The notes beneath the pieces are model-generated. The model searched no databases. It was not told the origin of the DNA and worked only from the letters and a program-made list of their open reading frames with translations. Positions 1 through 9,498 of a stretch of DNA of 64,000 bases are shown here, piece by piece. The DNA is from Pandoraea communis (GTDB lineage: Bacteria > Pseudomonadota > Gammaproteobacteria > Burkholderiales > Burkholderiaceae). Position 1 is the first letter of the stretch. Each line of letters starts with the position of its first letter. The DNA is taken from contig NZ_CABPSJ010000002.1 of the NCBI RefSeq assembly GCF_902459745.1, positions 806,001-870,000 on the forward strand, given 5' to 3'. The translations under genes and the position numbers were made by a program.

Positions 1-282
1 GTGCCACGCAATACGATGACGCTTAAGCAAATCCAGAAAGTCGCGCGGCGTATAGCGCGCCAGTGCCGAGCGGCAGAAACGGGGATTCTCGGACAGGTAG
101 TTGGCCGGCCCGGCATTGATATTGGTGAAATTGCAGCGCCCGCCGCCTGAAATCCGGATCTTCTCGGCCAGACGCGTCGCGTGATCGATGAGCACCACTC
201 GCAGCCCCAACTGCCCGGCCACCGCCGCGCACATCAGGCCGGCCGCGCCAGCGCCCACAATCGCTACATCGAACTTTTCCAT
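1..282 (-). CDS. HI0933/YhiN-family FAD-dependent oxidoreductase (partial)
   Basis: Only the first 94 codons are in the window; the gene runs off the left edge. The N-terminus carries a Rossmann dinucleotide-binding motif (GAGAAGL, residues 10-16) and, at residues 44-51, ISGGGRCN, which is the signature of the HI0933/YhiN flavoproteins (often named aminoacetone oxidase family FAD-binding enzyme). The true substrate of this family is poorly known. The ATG at 282 is chosen because the Rossmann strand begins straight after it. It is divergent from tsaD, and the two starts are about 90 bases apart, so both promoters must lie between them. Confidence 0.85.
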   Translation of the reverse strand, partial: MEKFDVAIVGAGAAGLMCAAVAGQLGLRVVLIDHATRLAEKIRISGGGRCNFTNINAGPANYLSENPRFCRSALARYTPRDFLDLLKRHRIAWH

Positions 283-371
283 GGCGCGCATTGTAACCGG
301 CGGGCGGTAAGGTCGACTGGTATACTTGCCAGTTATCCCTCTTAATGACGCTCCGCGCCTCCCCTCACGCC

Positions 372-1403
372 ATGCTGGTTCTAGGCATTGAAAGCTCCTG
401 CGACGAAACCGGGCTCGCCCTCTATGACACGGAGGCCGGCCTGCTCTCGCACGCGCTGCATTCGCAGATTGCCATGCACCGTGAATATGGCGGCGTGGTG
501 CCCGAGCTGGCGTCACGCGACCACATTCGTCGTGCGCTGCCGCTGGCCGAAGAGGTGCTCGCGCAGGCCGGCAAGCCGCTCAGCGCAGTCGACGCCATCG
601 CCTACACGCAAGGCCCCGGCCTTGCCGGCGCGCTGCTGGTGGGCGCAAGCGTCGCGAACGCGCTTGCCTTCGCGCTCGATCGCCCGGTCGTCGGCGTGCA
701 CCATCTCGAGGGCCACCTGCTCTCCCCGCTGCTCGCCCCGGACGCCCCCGACTTCCCGTTCGTCGCGCTGCTGGTCTCCGGCGGTCACACGCAGTTGATG
801 GAAGTGCGCGCCTTCGGCCAGTACGCCATGCTTGGCGAAACGCTGGACGACGCTGCGGGCGAAGCCTTCGACAAGACCGCCAAACTGCTGGGACTCGGCT
901 ATCCGGGCGGTCCGGCGGTCTCGCGTCTGGCCGAGTTCGGCACACCGGGACGCTACGACCTGCCACGCCCGATGAAGCACTCCGGCAACCTCGACTTCAG
1001 CTTCAGCGGCTTGAAAACTGCCGTGCTCACGCAAGTGCGCAAGCTCGACGGCAATGTTTGCGAGCAGGAAAAGGCCGATCTCGCGCGAGGCTTTGTCGAC
1101 GCGATCGTCGACGTACTCGTCGCCAAGTCAATGGCCGCCCTCAAGCAGACCGGCATGAAGACGCTCGTCGTCGCCGGCGGCGTCGGCGCCAACGCACAGC
1201 TTCGCGCGGGGCTCAACGAAGCGGCCCGACGACGCGGCTATCGCGTGCACTACCCCGACCTCGCATTTTGCACGGATAACGGGGCCATGATCGCCTTCGC
1301 CGGCGCGATGCGCCTTAAGCATTGGCCGGACGAAGCGGACAGCGAATACGCCTACACCGTCCGCCCGCGTTGGGACCTTGCCGACATCGTGCGCAACATC
1401 TGA
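372..1403 (+). CDS. tsaD: tRNA N6-adenosine threonylcarbamoyltransferase TsaD
   Basis: Transfers the threonylcarbamoyl group from threonylcarbamoyl-AMP to A37 of ANN-decoding tRNAs, together with TsaB and TsaE in the cytoplasm. The protein begins [13 protein letters not shown], the conserved start of the Kae1/TsaD ASKHA fold. The metal-binding HxxxH is visible in HHLEGH near residue 107, and the phosphate-binding VSGGHTQL follows near residue 138. At 343 residues it has the usual family length. The frame is open from an upstream ATG at 345, but the nine extra residues do not fit the family, so the ATG at 372 is preferred. A strong hairpin terminator follows, and folE2 is convergent. Confidence 0.97.
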   Translation: MLVLGIESSCDETGLALYDTEAGLLSHALHSQIAMHREYGGVVPELASRDHIRRALPLAEEVLAQAGKPLSAVDAIAYTQGPGLAGALLVGASVANALAFALDRPVVGVHHLEGHLLSPLLAPDAPDFPFVALLVSGGHTQLMEVRAFGQYAMLGETLDDAAGEAFDKTAKLLGLGYPGGPAVSRLAEFGTPGRYDLPRPMKHSGNLDFSFSGLKTAVLTQVRKLDGNVCEQEKADLARGFVDAIVDVLVAKSMAALKQTGMKTLVVAGGVGANAQLRAGLNEAARRRGYRVHYPDLAFCTDNGAMIAFAGAMRLKHWPDEADSEYAYTVRPRWDLADIVRNI

Positions 1404-1427
1404 CACCCCTTCCGGGGAACCGTCCAA

Positions 1428-1460
1428 TAAAAAGACCGCTCCCAGGAGCGGTCTTTTTTT
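1428..1460. terminator. Intrinsic terminator between convergent tsaD and folE2
   Basis: A near-perfect inverted repeat (AGACCGCTC / GAGCGGTCT) is followed by a run of seven T on the plus strand and preceded by a run of A, so it can serve both tsaD (plus) and folE2 (minus). Confidence 0.85.
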
Positions 1461-1488
1461 GCAGCGCGCTCCGGAAGGTGCCGCAACC

Positions 1489-2298
1489 TCAAGCTGCCAC
1501 GCGCTTGTCGCGCTCGATCACGGCGTAAGCACTGTGATTGTGGATCGACTCGAAGTTCTCTGCCTGAAGCACGTAGGCCACAATCCGCGGCTCGTCGTTC
1601 AAACGCGTTGCCACGTCGCGCACCAGATCCTCGACGAACTTCGGATTCTCATAGGCGCGCTCGGTCACGTATTTCTCGTCCGGACGCTTGAGCAGCCCCC
1701 ACAATTCGCAGGACGCTTCTTCTTCGGCCATGCGCACCAATTCGTCGACGGCGATGTCGCCCGCGATTTCCGCGTCGATGGTGATGTGCGAGCGCTGGTT
1801 GTGCGCACCGTACTGCGAAATCTTCTTCGAGCACGGGCACAGGCTCGTGACCGGCACGAGCACCTTGAGCCACACGCGCGTCTGACCGTTGCGCACGTCA
1901 CCCGTGAGCGTCACCTCGTAGTCCAGCAAACTCTGCACACCCGACACCGGTGCGGTCTTGTTGATGAAATACGGGAACGTCACTTCGATGCGACCGGCCT
2001 CGGCCTCGAGCTTATCCAGCATGCTGTCGAGCATGGCCCGGAAGCCAGCGACATCCAGCGGCGCACGATGCGCCTCGAGCAGCGCCACGAAACGCGACAT
2101 ATGCGTGCCCTTCTGATCGGCAGGCAAATGGACATCGAGATTGAACAAGCCCACGGTGGCTTGTGCGTCGCCATCGGCCAAACGCACCGACAACGGGTGA
2201 CGCACACCGCGCACGCCAACGCGTTGAATCGGAATCTGCCGGGTATCGACGGTGCTCTGCACGTCCGGCATGACGAAAGCGGGGTTCATCTGATTCAT
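1489..2298 (-). CDS. folE2: GTP cyclohydrolase FolE2
   Basis: Catalyses GTP to 7,8-dihydroneopterin triphosphate, the first step of tetrahydrofolate synthesis (also feeding queuosine-type pathways), using the type IB enzyme. The 269-residue length and the motifs LCPCSKKIS and GAHNQRS near residues 147-165 (active-site Cys and metal ligands) identify FolE2 rather than FolE. It is the last gene of a minus-strand run xseB-ispA-dxs-folE2. A terminator-like hairpin lies between dxs and folE2, so it may have its own promoter. FolE2 enzymes are often made under zinc limitation, but no Zur site was recognised here. Confidence 0.96.
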   Translation of the reverse strand: MNQMNPAFVMPDVQSTVDTRQIPIQRVGVRGVRHPLSVRLADGDAQATVGLFNLDVHLPADQKGTHMSRFVALLEAHRAPLDVAGFRAMLDSMLDKLEAEAGRIEVTFPYFINKTAPVSGVQSLLDYEVTLTGDVRNGQTRVWLKVLVPVTSLCPCSKKISQYGAHNQRSHITIDAEIAGDIAVDELVRMAEEEASCELWGLLKRPDEKYVTERAYENPKFVEDLVRDVATRLNDEPRIVAYVLQAENFESIHNHSAYAVIERDKRVAA

Positions 2299-2443
2299 CT
2301 ATTTCCTTCTTTGCCGGCAAGCCGACTGGGGGGAGGCAATGGGCAAACGTATCCGACGCACGGCTCGCGGGCCTCCGGCGAGTGTCATCGGGAACGTGCC
2401 GGAGAGCCCCGGCACGGGACGGAAAATACGTAACGCAAAACGA

Positions 2444-2471
2444 AACGATCCGGCGCGCAAGCCGGATCGTT
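2444..2471 (-). terminator. Intrinsic terminator after dxs
   Basis: An 11-bp perfect stem (AACGATCCGGC / GCCGGATCGTT) with a 6-base loop lies 25 bases after the dxs stop. On the minus strand it is followed by a T-rich tract, as expected for rho-independent termination. Confidence 0.75.
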
Positions 2472-2495
2472 CGGATATTCGGGACTACCGGACGC

Positions 2496-4409
2496 TCAGG
2501 CGACGAGCTTCGTCGTGACCTTGTCAGCTGCCCGAGAGGCTCCCAGCGACAGGTCGAAGCGCGCACAGATCGACTTCGCGATACCCGCCGCGTCGAGTCC
2601 CTCGGCCGACAGCAGCGCCGCCGGATCGCCATGATCGATGAAGCGATCGGACAGGCCCAATTGTAGTACGGGCCGAGTAACCCCACCGGCGAGCAGGGAT
2701 TCCGCAACGGCCGAACCCGCGCCCCCCATGATGCTCCCCTCTTCCACCGTCACGAGGTAATCGTGTGTCTGCGCCAGTCGTGCGATCAGTTCATCGTCGA
2801 TCGGCTTGACGAAGCGCATGTCGGCTACGGTCGCGTCCAGTTGTGCGGCAGCGGCAAGCGCCGGGGCAACCATGCTACCGAACGCCAGAATCGCCACGCG
2901 ACGCCCGGCTTCCGCCCGACCTTCACGGCGCACGAGGCCCTTGCCGATCGGCAGCGCGGTCATCGTTTGCTCGATGACGGCACCCGTACCGGCGCCGCGC
3001 GGGTAACGCACGGCCGACGGGCCGTCGATCTGCACACCGGTGTAGAGCATCTGGCGGCATTCGTTCTCGTCCGACGGCGCCATCACGACCATATTCGGGA
3101 TGCACCGCAGATAAGCGATGTCGTAAGCGCCCGCGTGCGTTGCACCATCCGCACCCACAAGGCCCGAACGATCAAGCGCGAAGAGGACCGGCAGATTTTG
3201 CAGCGCGACATCGTGGATCAATTGATCGTAGCCGCGTTGCAGGAACGTCGAGTAAATGGCGACGACCGGCCTGAGGCCTTCGGTCGCCATACCGCCCGCG
3301 AACGTCACAGCGTGCTGCTCGGCAATGCCAACGTCGTAATAACGTTCCGGGAAGCGCTTCTCGAACTCGACCATGCCTGAGCCTTCGCGCATGGCGGGGG
3401 TGATCCCCACGACACGCTTGTCGGCTGCGGCCATATCGCACAGCCAGTCGCCGAACACCTGGGTGTACGTCTTCTTGCTGTTCGTGCTCGGCTTGATACC
3501 TTCCGCCGGGTTGAACTTGCCGGGACCGTGATACAGCACCGGGTCAGCCTCGGCCAGCTTGTAGCCGTACCCCTTGCGCGTGACCACGTGCAAGAATTGC
3601 GGCCCCTTCAGATTCTTGATGTTCTCAAGCGTCGGAATCAGCGAGTCGAGATCGTGACCGTCGATCGGACCGATATAGTTGAAGCCGAATTCCTCGAACA
3701 TCGTCGCAGGCACGACCATACCCTTCGCATGCTCTTCGAACTTGCGCGCCAATTCCAGCACCGGCGGCGCCACGCTCAGCACCTTCTCCACGCCCTTCTT
3801 TGCCGCCGCATAGAAGCGGCCCGACATCAGACGGGCGAGGTAGCGGTTGAGCGCACCCACCGGCGGCGAAATCGACATGTCGTTGTCGTTCAGGATGACC
3901 AGCAGCGGCACGTCTTCGTGAACCCCCGCGTTGTTCATCGCCTCGAACGCCATACCGGCTGTCATCGCGCCGTCGCCGATCACGGCGATGCCGAAGCGGC
4001 TCTCGCCCTTCGTGCGCGCGCCCAGCGCCATGCCAAGTGCCGCCGAAATCGACGTGCTCGAGTGTGCCGTACCGAACGTGTCGTACGGCGACTCGTCGCG
4101 CTTCGGGAAGCCCGAAATGCCGCCGAGCTGACGCAGCGAACCCATCGCATCGCGACGGCCGGTCAGGATCTTGTGCGGATAGCTCTGGTGGCCCACGTCC
4201 CAGACGATGCGATCCTCCGGCGTGTTGAACACGTAGTGCAGCGCGATCGTCAACTCGACCGTGCCGAGGTTGGACGACAAGTGCCCCCCCGTGCGCGACA
4301 CACTTTCGAGCACGAAGGCGCGCAACTCTTCGGCCAACGGCGCAAGTTGGCGACGCTCCAGACGCCGCAATGCGGCCGGGTCATCGATGGTATTTAGAAG
4401 TTCGTACAT
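2496..4409 (-). CDS. dxs: 1-deoxy-D-xylulose-5-phosphate synthase
   Basis: Condenses pyruvate and glyceraldehyde 3-phosphate with loss of CO2 to give DXP, the entry step of the MEP isoprenoid pathway; DXP also feeds thiamine and pyridoxal synthesis. The 637-residue protein shows the TPP-binding signature [18 protein letters not shown] near residues 150-170 ending in NDN, the transketolase-like pyrimidine domain ([13 protein letters not shown] near residue 415), and a C-terminal transketolase domain. Length is as expected. It lies downstream of ispA with about 200 bases between them, so the two isoprenoid genes are co-directional and probably functionally linked. Confidence 0.98.
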   Translation of the reverse strand: MYELLNTIDDPAALRRLERRQLAPLAEELRAFVLESVSRTGGHLSSNLGTVELTIALHYVFNTPEDRIVWDVGHQSYPHKILTGRRDAMGSLRQLGGISGFPKRDESPYDTFGTAHSSTSISAALGMALGARTKGESRFGIAVIGDGAMTAGMAFEAMNNAGVHEDVPLLVILNDNDMSISPPVGALNRYLARLMSGRFYAAAKKGVEKVLSVAPPVLELARKFEEHAKGMVVPATMFEEFGFNYIGPIDGHDLDSLIPTLENIKNLKGPQFLHVVTRKGYGYKLAEADPVLYHGPGKFNPAEGIKPSTNSKKTYTQVFGDWLCDMAAADKRVVGITPAMREGSGMVEFEKRFPERYYDVGIAEQHAVTFAGGMATEGLRPVVAIYSTFLQRGYDQLIHDVALQNLPVLFALDRSGLVGADGATHAGAYDIAYLRCIPNMVVMAPSDENECRQMLYTGVQIDGPSAVRYPRGAGTGAVIEQTMTALPIGKGLVRREGRAEAGRRVAILAFGSMVAPALAAAAQLDATVADMRFVKPIDDELIARLAQTHDYLVTVEEGSIMGGAGSAVAESLLAGGVTRPVLQLGLSDRFIDHGDPAALLSAEGLDAAGIAKSICARFDLSLGASRAADKVTTKLVA

Positions 4410-4607
4410 CGTCGTTCCATATATAGGCGTTTTATCGGGCGGCCTCCCCAGTGGGCCAATCCCGATCTCCTGCCGGTGCGTTCTGTGGGGAGATCGCGCC
4501 GACCCTCCTTGCCCCTTGCTTATGTCTACTGCAAACCGCCCCCGGATCTCATGATCCTGTGCTGCTGGGGGGCCGCCTCGAAACTTGCCAGCCCGGCAAT
4601 CCGCCGG

Positions 4608-5513
4608 TCAGTTGATGCGATCCACCACGTAATCGGCCAAAGCGCGCAAGCGATCCGCATTGCCGAGCGACGTACTCGCCGCATGGGCGTCGGCACGCAG
4701 TTTTTCCGCGTATGCCCGTGCGCCCTCAAGCCCCATCAGCGACACGTAAGTCGGCTTGTCGTTCGCGGCGTCCTTGCCTGCCGTCTTGCCGAGCGTAGCC
4801 GAATCGGCCGTCGCATCGAGAATGTCGTCCACCACCTGGAAAGCCAATCCCACGGCTGCCGCATAGGCATCCAGCGCAACCGTTTCGTCGTCCGACAACG
4901 CACGGCCGCAGATCGCTCCCATGCGCAGCGAGGCACGCAACAGCGCCCCCGTCTTCAGGCGATGCATGTTTTCCAGTTGCGGCTGCGTGAGCTTGATGCC
5001 GACGCTCTCCAGATCGATCGCCTGGCCGCCCGCCATACCGAGCGCGCCCGAGGCCATCGCCAGTTCGCGCACCAATGCGAGCGACTGCGCAGCACTCAGA
5101 TCCCCCGTGGCTTCGCCGAGCAACGCAAATGCCTGGGTTTGCAGACCGTCGCCCGCGAGCAGGCCGGTGGCTTCGTCGTACTGGACGTGCACCGTCGGCT
5201 TGCCGCGGCGCAGATCGTCATCGTCCATGCACGGCAGATCGTCGTGCACCAGCGAATAGGCATGGATCATTTCCACGGCGCATGCGGCACGGTCGAGGGC
5301 CGTCTCGCTGGCTTGGGTCACTTCGCCGGCCGCAAAGCACAACAGCGGGCGCACCCGCTTGCCGCCACCGAGCACCGCGTAACGCATCGACTCGTTGAGT
5401 CGCGCCGAGCCGCCATCGGCTGCCTTGGGCAGCGCGGCATCGAGCGCCTGCTCCACACGGGCCTGCACCGCCTGCATCCAGGTCTTGATATTCTGATCCG
5501 CCATCGTCTTCAT
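4608..5513 (-). CDS. ispA: Polyprenyl synthetase, (2E,6E)-farnesyl diphosphate synthase
   Basis: Elongates DMAPP with two IPP units to farnesyl diphosphate, precursor of quinone side chains and undecaprenyl phosphate. The first Asp-rich motif appears in HDDLPCMDDDD near residue 95 and the second in QVVDDILD near residue 235. The protein starts MKTMADQN; the frame is open further upstream, but that extension is arginine-rich and not family-like. A GAAGGG sequence sits about 9 bases before the ATG at 5513. The ATG at 5504, with an AGGA eight bases upstream, is an equally reasonable start. It sits between xseB and dxs, the common arrangement in proteobacteria. Confidence 0.96.
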   Translation of the reverse strand: MKTMADQNIKTWMQAVQARVEQALDAALPKAADGGSARLNESMRYAVLGGGKRVRPLLCFAAGEVTQASETALDRAACAVEMIHAYSLVHDDLPCMDDDDLRRGKPTVHVQYDEATGLLAGDGLQTQAFALLGEATGDLSAAQSLALVRELAMASGALGMAGGQAIDLESVGIKLTQPQLENMHRLKTGALLRASLRMGAICGRALSDDETVALDAYAAAVGLAFQVVDDILDATADSATLGKTAGKDAANDKPTYVSLMGLEGARAYAEKLRADAHAASTSLGNADRLRALADYVVDRIN

Positions 5514-5610
5514 CCTGCACGTACCCTTCAGGCCGTGCGTGTTATTGAGTCGCCCCGGGGGCCACCTCGGGACGCGTTGGGTCGTGGGTCGCCTTGCCGT
5601 AGCCGGACAG

Positions 5611-5880
5611 TTAGAAGTCGTCGCGCGCCGCCTCGAGCGGCCTGAGCGTTTCACCTTCCAGCACCTTGACCTGCTGCTCCACCTTCTCGAGCAGGCCCTG
5701 GCAATATTTCACCAGCACAGCCCCCCGCCGGTATGCACCGAGCGATTCCTCCAGCCCCAGCTCGCCGCCCTCCATGCGCCCCACCAGCTTTTCCAGCTCG
5801 GCAAGCGCCGCCTCATAGGTCTCGGGCAGGTCCTGCGGCACCTCGGGTGCCGCGTCTTGCGACTTTGCAGTCTTGGCCAT
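5611..5880 (-). CDS. xseB: Exodeoxyribonuclease VII small subunit
   Basis: Small subunit of exonuclease VII, which degrades single-stranded DNA in both directions as a complex of one XseA and several XseB chains. The 89-residue protein has the family core LPETYEAALAELEKLV and a helical hairpin containing LEESLGAYRRGAVLVKYCQ (about residues 43-62). It carries a 20-residue polar N-terminal extension. It is the first gene of the minus-strand run leading into ispA and dxs. xseA is not in the window. Confidence 0.95.
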   Translation of the reverse strand: MAKTAKSQDAAPEVPQDLPETYEAALAELEKLVGRMEGGELGLEESLGAYRRGAVLVKYCQGLLEKVEQQVKVLEGETLRPLEAARDDF

Positions 5881-6032
5881 AAACGCAAAATTCAGGTCGA
5901 ATGTTCCATTTTACGGCAAAAGCACGCCACCTCGCAGGGCGTAAATTGCCTCAAAACCGTCGGGGATGACAATTCTCGGACATTATTTAACGCAAATCAT
6001 GGACTTAGGTGCCCCCGACAGCCCATACCGGG

Positions 6033-6038
6033 TATAAT
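6033..6038 (+). promoter_or_regulatory. Candidate -10 box for the Rieske oxygenase gene
   Basis: A perfect TATAAT lies 70 bases upstream of the chosen start of the oxygenase gene. No good -35 hexamer is seen at 16-18 bases, so the promoter is tentative. Confidence 0.4.
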
Positions 6039-6107
6039 CGTCGGTTCCCTAAATCGATTCTTCGATGGTTGGGTTGTTCACTGCTTTCAAGCTCGACGGG
6101 AGTGGGA

Positions 6108-7223
6108 ATGTCCAATCTAAGCAGCGCTTTGCAATTGAAACCGGCCTCGAGCCAATTGCCGGTCTACACGTATTTCGACGAGGCGCTCCTCGCCCGCGAA
6201 CGTGAAGTCCTATTCAAATACGGGCCTCGGTATGTAGGCCACGAACTGATGGTGCCGGAAGCGGGCGATTATTTCGCGCTGCCGGCCGAGCAGGAAGGTC
6301 GCATGCTGGTCCGCAATGGCGCGGGCGAGCATAGTGGCATCGAACTGCTCTCGAACGTCTGCCGCCATCGTCAGGCGGTCATGCTCAATGGGCGCGGTAA
6401 TGCACGCAACATTGTATGTCCGCTCCATCGTTGGACTTACGACACGAAGGGCGAACTGCTCGGCGCGCCGCATTTCCCCGAAAAGCCATGCCTTAACCTG
6501 AGCAAGTTCCCGCTGCAACGCTGGAACGGACTGCTGTTCGAAGCGCAAGGCCGCGACGTACAAGCCGATCTCGCACGTCTGGGCGTGAAGCACCATCTCG
6601 ACTTTTCGAATTTCATGTTCGATCACGTCGAAGTGCACGAATGTAACTACAACTGGAAGACGTTCATCGAGGTTTACCTCGAGGATTATCATGTCGTGCC
6701 GTTCCACCCGGGATTGGGCAGCTTCGTCTCGTGCGAAGACCTGAGCTGGGAGTTCGGCGACTGGTACAGCGTCCAGACCGTAGGCGTTCATGAAGGTCTC
6801 GCCAAGCCGGGCAGCCCTATCTACCGCGATTGGCACGATGTGCTGCTGCGTTACCGCGAAGGCGTTCCGCCCGACTTCGGCGCGATCTGGATGGTGTACT
6901 ACCCACACCTGATGATCGAGTGGTATCCGCATGTGCTGGTGGTGTCGTGGCTCATTCCGCGCGGCCCGCAGAAGACGACAAACATCGTCGAATTCTATTA
7001 CCCCGAGGAAATCGCGCTCTTCGAACGCGAATTCATCGAGGCCGAGCGTGCCGCCTATATGGAAACCGCCCGCGAGGACGACGAGATCGCCGAACGCATG
7101 GATGCAGGCCGTCGCGCCCTGTTCGAGCGCGGCGTGTCGGAAGTCGGCCCGTACCAGAGTCCGATGGAAGACGGCATGCAGCATTTCCACGAATTCCTGC
7201 GTCGCCAGATGGGTGACTTCTAA
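6108..7223 (+). CDS. Aromatic ring-hydroxylating Rieske oxygenase, alpha subunit
   Basis: A 371-residue Rieske non-haem iron oxygenase. The [2Fe-2S] ligands are seen as CRH (near residue 85) and CPLH (near residue 105). The mononuclear iron site is the EDYHVVPFH segment near residue 195. Such proteins hydroxylate aromatic or other ring substrates using electrons from a separate reductase. No reductase, ferredoxin or beta subunit is encoded next to it, so substrate and partner are unknown. The start at 6108 follows GGGAGTGGG; a longer frame from 6009 adds 33 residues that look non-native. A strong terminator follows. Confidence 0.9.
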   Translation: MSNLSSALQLKPASSQLPVYTYFDEALLAREREVLFKYGPRYVGHELMVPEAGDYFALPAEQEGRMLVRNGAGEHSGIELLSNVCRHRQAVMLNGRGNARNIVCPLHRWTYDTKGELLGAPHFPEKPCLNLSKFPLQRWNGLLFEAQGRDVQADLARLGVKHHLDFSNFMFDHVEVHECNYNWKTFIEVYLEDYHVVPFHPGLGSFVSCEDLSWEFGDWYSVQTVGVHEGLAKPGSPIYRDWHDVLLRYREGVPPDFGAIWMVYYPHLMIEWYPHVLVVSWLIPRGPQKTTNIVEFYYPEEIALFEREFIEAERAAYMETAREDDEIAERMDAGRRALFERGVSEVGPYQSPMEDGMQHFHEFLRRQMGDF

Positions 7224-7341
7224 ACAGCTTCCTCCAGAAGCATCTCACTGCGTGAGAAAGCAGGCGCATCCGTTTGGGGACGGCGCAGGCGGCAATGTGG
7301 TACTGGCGAGACTGAATTAAATATTTGCCGAACTTTCGCCG

Positions 7342-7370
7342 AACGGCGGGCCATGGGCCCGCCGTTTTCG
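7342..7370 (+). terminator. Intrinsic terminator after the Rieske oxygenase gene
   Basis: An 11-bp perfect stem (AACGGCGGGCC / GGCCCGCCGTT) with a 3-base loop, ending in TTTT, about 120 bases after the stop codon. Confidence 0.75.
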
Positions 7371-7484
7371 TTAGAATCGTCGCCATGCTTCAACGATGAC
7401 CCTGCGGCAACGATCTATGCCGCGCGCGTCACCCGCGTTCAGCACAAAACGCGCCTTTTCGCCGTCAATCGGCCACAATTCGCC

Positions 7485-8339
7485 ATGCAATCGCTCTGGA
7501 TGTTGGTCTCCGCCTTCATGTTCACGTTGATGGGGCTCTTCATCAAACTTGCGGCAAACGAATACAACACCGGCGAAATCGTTCTCTACCGCAGTCTTAT
7601 CGGCGTCATCGTTTTGCTGGCAATTACCGGCATGCGAGGCCAGACGCTCCGGACTCGCCACCTTGGCGCCCACGTCAAACGCAGCACCGCAGGTGTCATC
7701 TCGCTCGGCCTTTGGTTCTATTCGCTCACACAATTGCCGCTATCCACAGCGATGACGCTCAATTACATGTCGCCGATCTGGATTTCGCTGATTGTCATGG
7801 CGACCGCCGCGATGCGCGGCAGCCTGCGTACCGACTTCCGTCTGGTCGCCGCGATCTTTGCGGGATTTGTCGGTGTGGCGCTATTGCTTCAGCCGACCAT
7901 CGACAGTCAGGCCTGGGGCGGCGGCGTCGCCGGTGTTGTCTCGGGGGTGTTCTCAGCCGTGGCGTACATGCAGGTCAAGGAGCTGGGGGCGGCAGGTGAG
8001 CCCGACTGGCGCATCGTCTTCTATTTCTCGCTCGGTGGCGTGTTGCTGGGCCTCGGTTGGGTTGCCGTCGAAGGCATGCATGCGCTGACATGGCGCGGCA
8101 CCGCGCTGATGCTGGGTATCGGCCTCGCAGCACTCATCGCGCAAACGGCACTCACCCGGGCCTTCAGTCTGGGCAACACCCTTGTCACTGCGAATCTGCA
8201 ATATTCCGGCGTAATCTTCGCTACACTGGTCAGCATGCTTGTCTGGGACGATTGGCCCGCACTGGCCGGCTGGATCGGCATGCTGCTGATTGTGGTGAGC
8301 GGCATGACCGCATTGCGACGGCCGTCGGCGCCCGCCTGA
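7485..8339 (+). CDS. DMT superfamily (EamA) transporter
   Basis: A 284-residue inner-membrane protein with about ten hydrophobic segments arranged as two EamA repeats; it starts MQSLWMLVSAFMFTLMGLF, typical of drug/metabolite exporters. The frame is open back to 7353, but the first transmembrane helix begins at the ATG at 7485, which also fits family length. EamA carriers usually export metabolites such as amino acids or their analogues; the substrate cannot be told from sequence. The following sulfurtransferase gene is on the same strand after about 160 bases. Confidence 0.88.
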   Translation: MQSLWMLVSAFMFTLMGLFIKLAANEYNTGEIVLYRSLIGVIVLLAITGMRGQTLRTRHLGAHVKRSTAGVISLGLWFYSLTQLPLSTAMTLNYMSPIWISLIVMATAAMRGSLRTDFRLVAAIFAGFVGVALLLQPTIDSQAWGGGVAGVVSGVFSAVAYMQVKELGAAGEPDWRIVFYFSLGGVLLGLGWVAVEGMHALTWRGTALMLGIGLAALIAQTALTRAFSLGNTLVTANLQYSGVIFATLVSMLVWDDWPALAGWIGMLLIVVSGMTALRRPSAPA

Positions 8340-8497
8340 TTGCAGCCGCCGGGCGTCACACCAGGGCGCCGCGGTATTTTTGGCAACGGCTCCCGGCCGC
8401 CGATAGCGCCCCCAAGGGCTATGCGCGCTATGCGTCCGGCAAGCGGTTCGGTCAGTTCCCGCTGAACGATTCCCCCACGCCCGTCTGCGGAGACGTC

Positions 8498-9382
8498 ATG
8501 ATTCATACGCACTTCACCACGCTCATCAGTCCGCAAAATCTCGATGCGCTGATGCAAACCGCCGCCGGCGGCGGCGCCCCGGTGGTCATCTTCGATTGCC
8601 GCTTTGACCTCGTCAATCCGGCGGCTGGCGAAGCCGCCTATGTCGACGGCCATATCTTCGGTGCGTTTTACGCCCACCTCGAGCGCGATTTGTCCGGAAA
8701 GACGACGGGCAAAAACGGCCGCCATCCGCTGCCCGATCGCGACGCCCTCGTACGCTACCTTGCCGACTGCGGATTGTCGAACGGCCAGCAGGCCGTCGCC
8801 TATGACGCACAAGGCGGCAGGTATGCCGCCCGCCTGTGGTGGCTGCTTCGTTGGCTCGGCCACGAATCCGTTGCGGTGCTCGACGGCGGCCTGCAAGCCT
8901 GGGAAGCGGCGGGCTTCAAGCTCGACGCCGCCCCGCCCGAAACACCGCCGGCCGGCGACTTCAGCCCGGGCGAGCCACTCGCCACCACCGCAGACGCGGC
9001 CGCCGTCGAACGCAATCTGACTTCGCATGAACGTCTGGTCATCGACGCCCGCGCAGCGGATCGTTATCGCGGCGAGAACGAAACCATCGACCCGATTGGC
9101 GGCCACATTCCTGGTGCGGTCAACCGATGCTTCGAAGACAACCTCGGCCCTGACGGCCGTTTCAAGCCCGCCGCCACGCTTCGCGAAGCTTTCATGCAAG
9201 TCATCGGCAAGGATCGCCAACCGGAGCGGGTCATCTCGCAATGCGGCTCAGGCGTGACGGCTTGCCACAACCTGCTCGCGATGGAGGTCGCCGGGCTTCA
9301 CGGCGCCAGCCTCTATCCAGGATCCTGGAGCGAGTGGTGCGCCGACAAGCGCCGTCCGGTCGCCACCGGAGCGCAACCGTAA
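8498..9382 (+). CDS. Rhodanese-type sulfurtransferase (thiosulfate/3-mercaptopyruvate)
   Basis: A 294-residue protein with two rhodanese domains. The N-terminal domain is inactive and begins with VVIFDCRFDL near residue 27. The C-terminal domain carries the active-site loop CGSGVTA near residue 248. The sequence CGSGVTA is the form found in SseA-type 3-mercaptopyruvate sulfurtransferases, while thiosulfate rhodaneses usually show CRKGVTA, so mercaptopyruvate is the better guess for sulfur donor. The ATG at 8498 begins the first rhodanese domain; the longer open frame from 8057 overlaps the DMT gene. A hairpin terminator follows. Confidence 0.9.
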   Translation: MIHTHFTTLISPQNLDALMQTAAGGGAPVVIFDCRFDLVNPAAGEAAYVDGHIFGAFYAHLERDLSGKTTGKNGRHPLPDRDALVRYLADCGLSNGQQAVAYDAQGGRYAARLWWLLRWLGHESVAVLDGGLQAWEAAGFKLDAAPPETPPAGDFSPGEPLATTADAAAVERNLTSHERLVIDARAADRYRGENETIDPIGGHIPGAVNRCFEDNLGPDGRFKPAATLREAFMQVIGKDRQPERVISQCGSGVTACHNLLAMEVAGLHGASLYPGSWSEWCADKRRPVATGAQP

Positions 9383-9422
9383 GTCACGCAGCGGCTGCTC
9401 TGAAGCGCCAGCAGCAATGACA

Positions 9423-9453
9423 AAGGGCGTCCCGAGGGACGCCCTTCTTTCTT
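9423..9453. terminator. Intrinsic terminator between sulfurtransferase and ZIP genes
   Basis: A 10-bp stem (AAGGGCGTCC / GGACGCCCTT) with a 4-base loop and a T-rich tail lies between two convergent genes. Confidence 0.75.
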
Positions 9454-9498
9454 GCTTCGCGCGGCCCGGCGTCAAATAGCGGGCGCCACGCTATCCCA

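Noticed and set aside
1378-2433. 351-codon plus-strand ORF opposite folE2, and similar long ORFs opposite ispA, polA, valS and alaS
   Set aside because: They are shadow frames caused by high GC at third positions of the real genes; translations are His/Arg-rich with no family motif.
4410-4607. TPP or other riboswitch in front of dxs
   Set aside because: Several GC-rich hairpins are possible, but the CTGAGA and ACCTGATCTGG elements of a TPP switch are absent.
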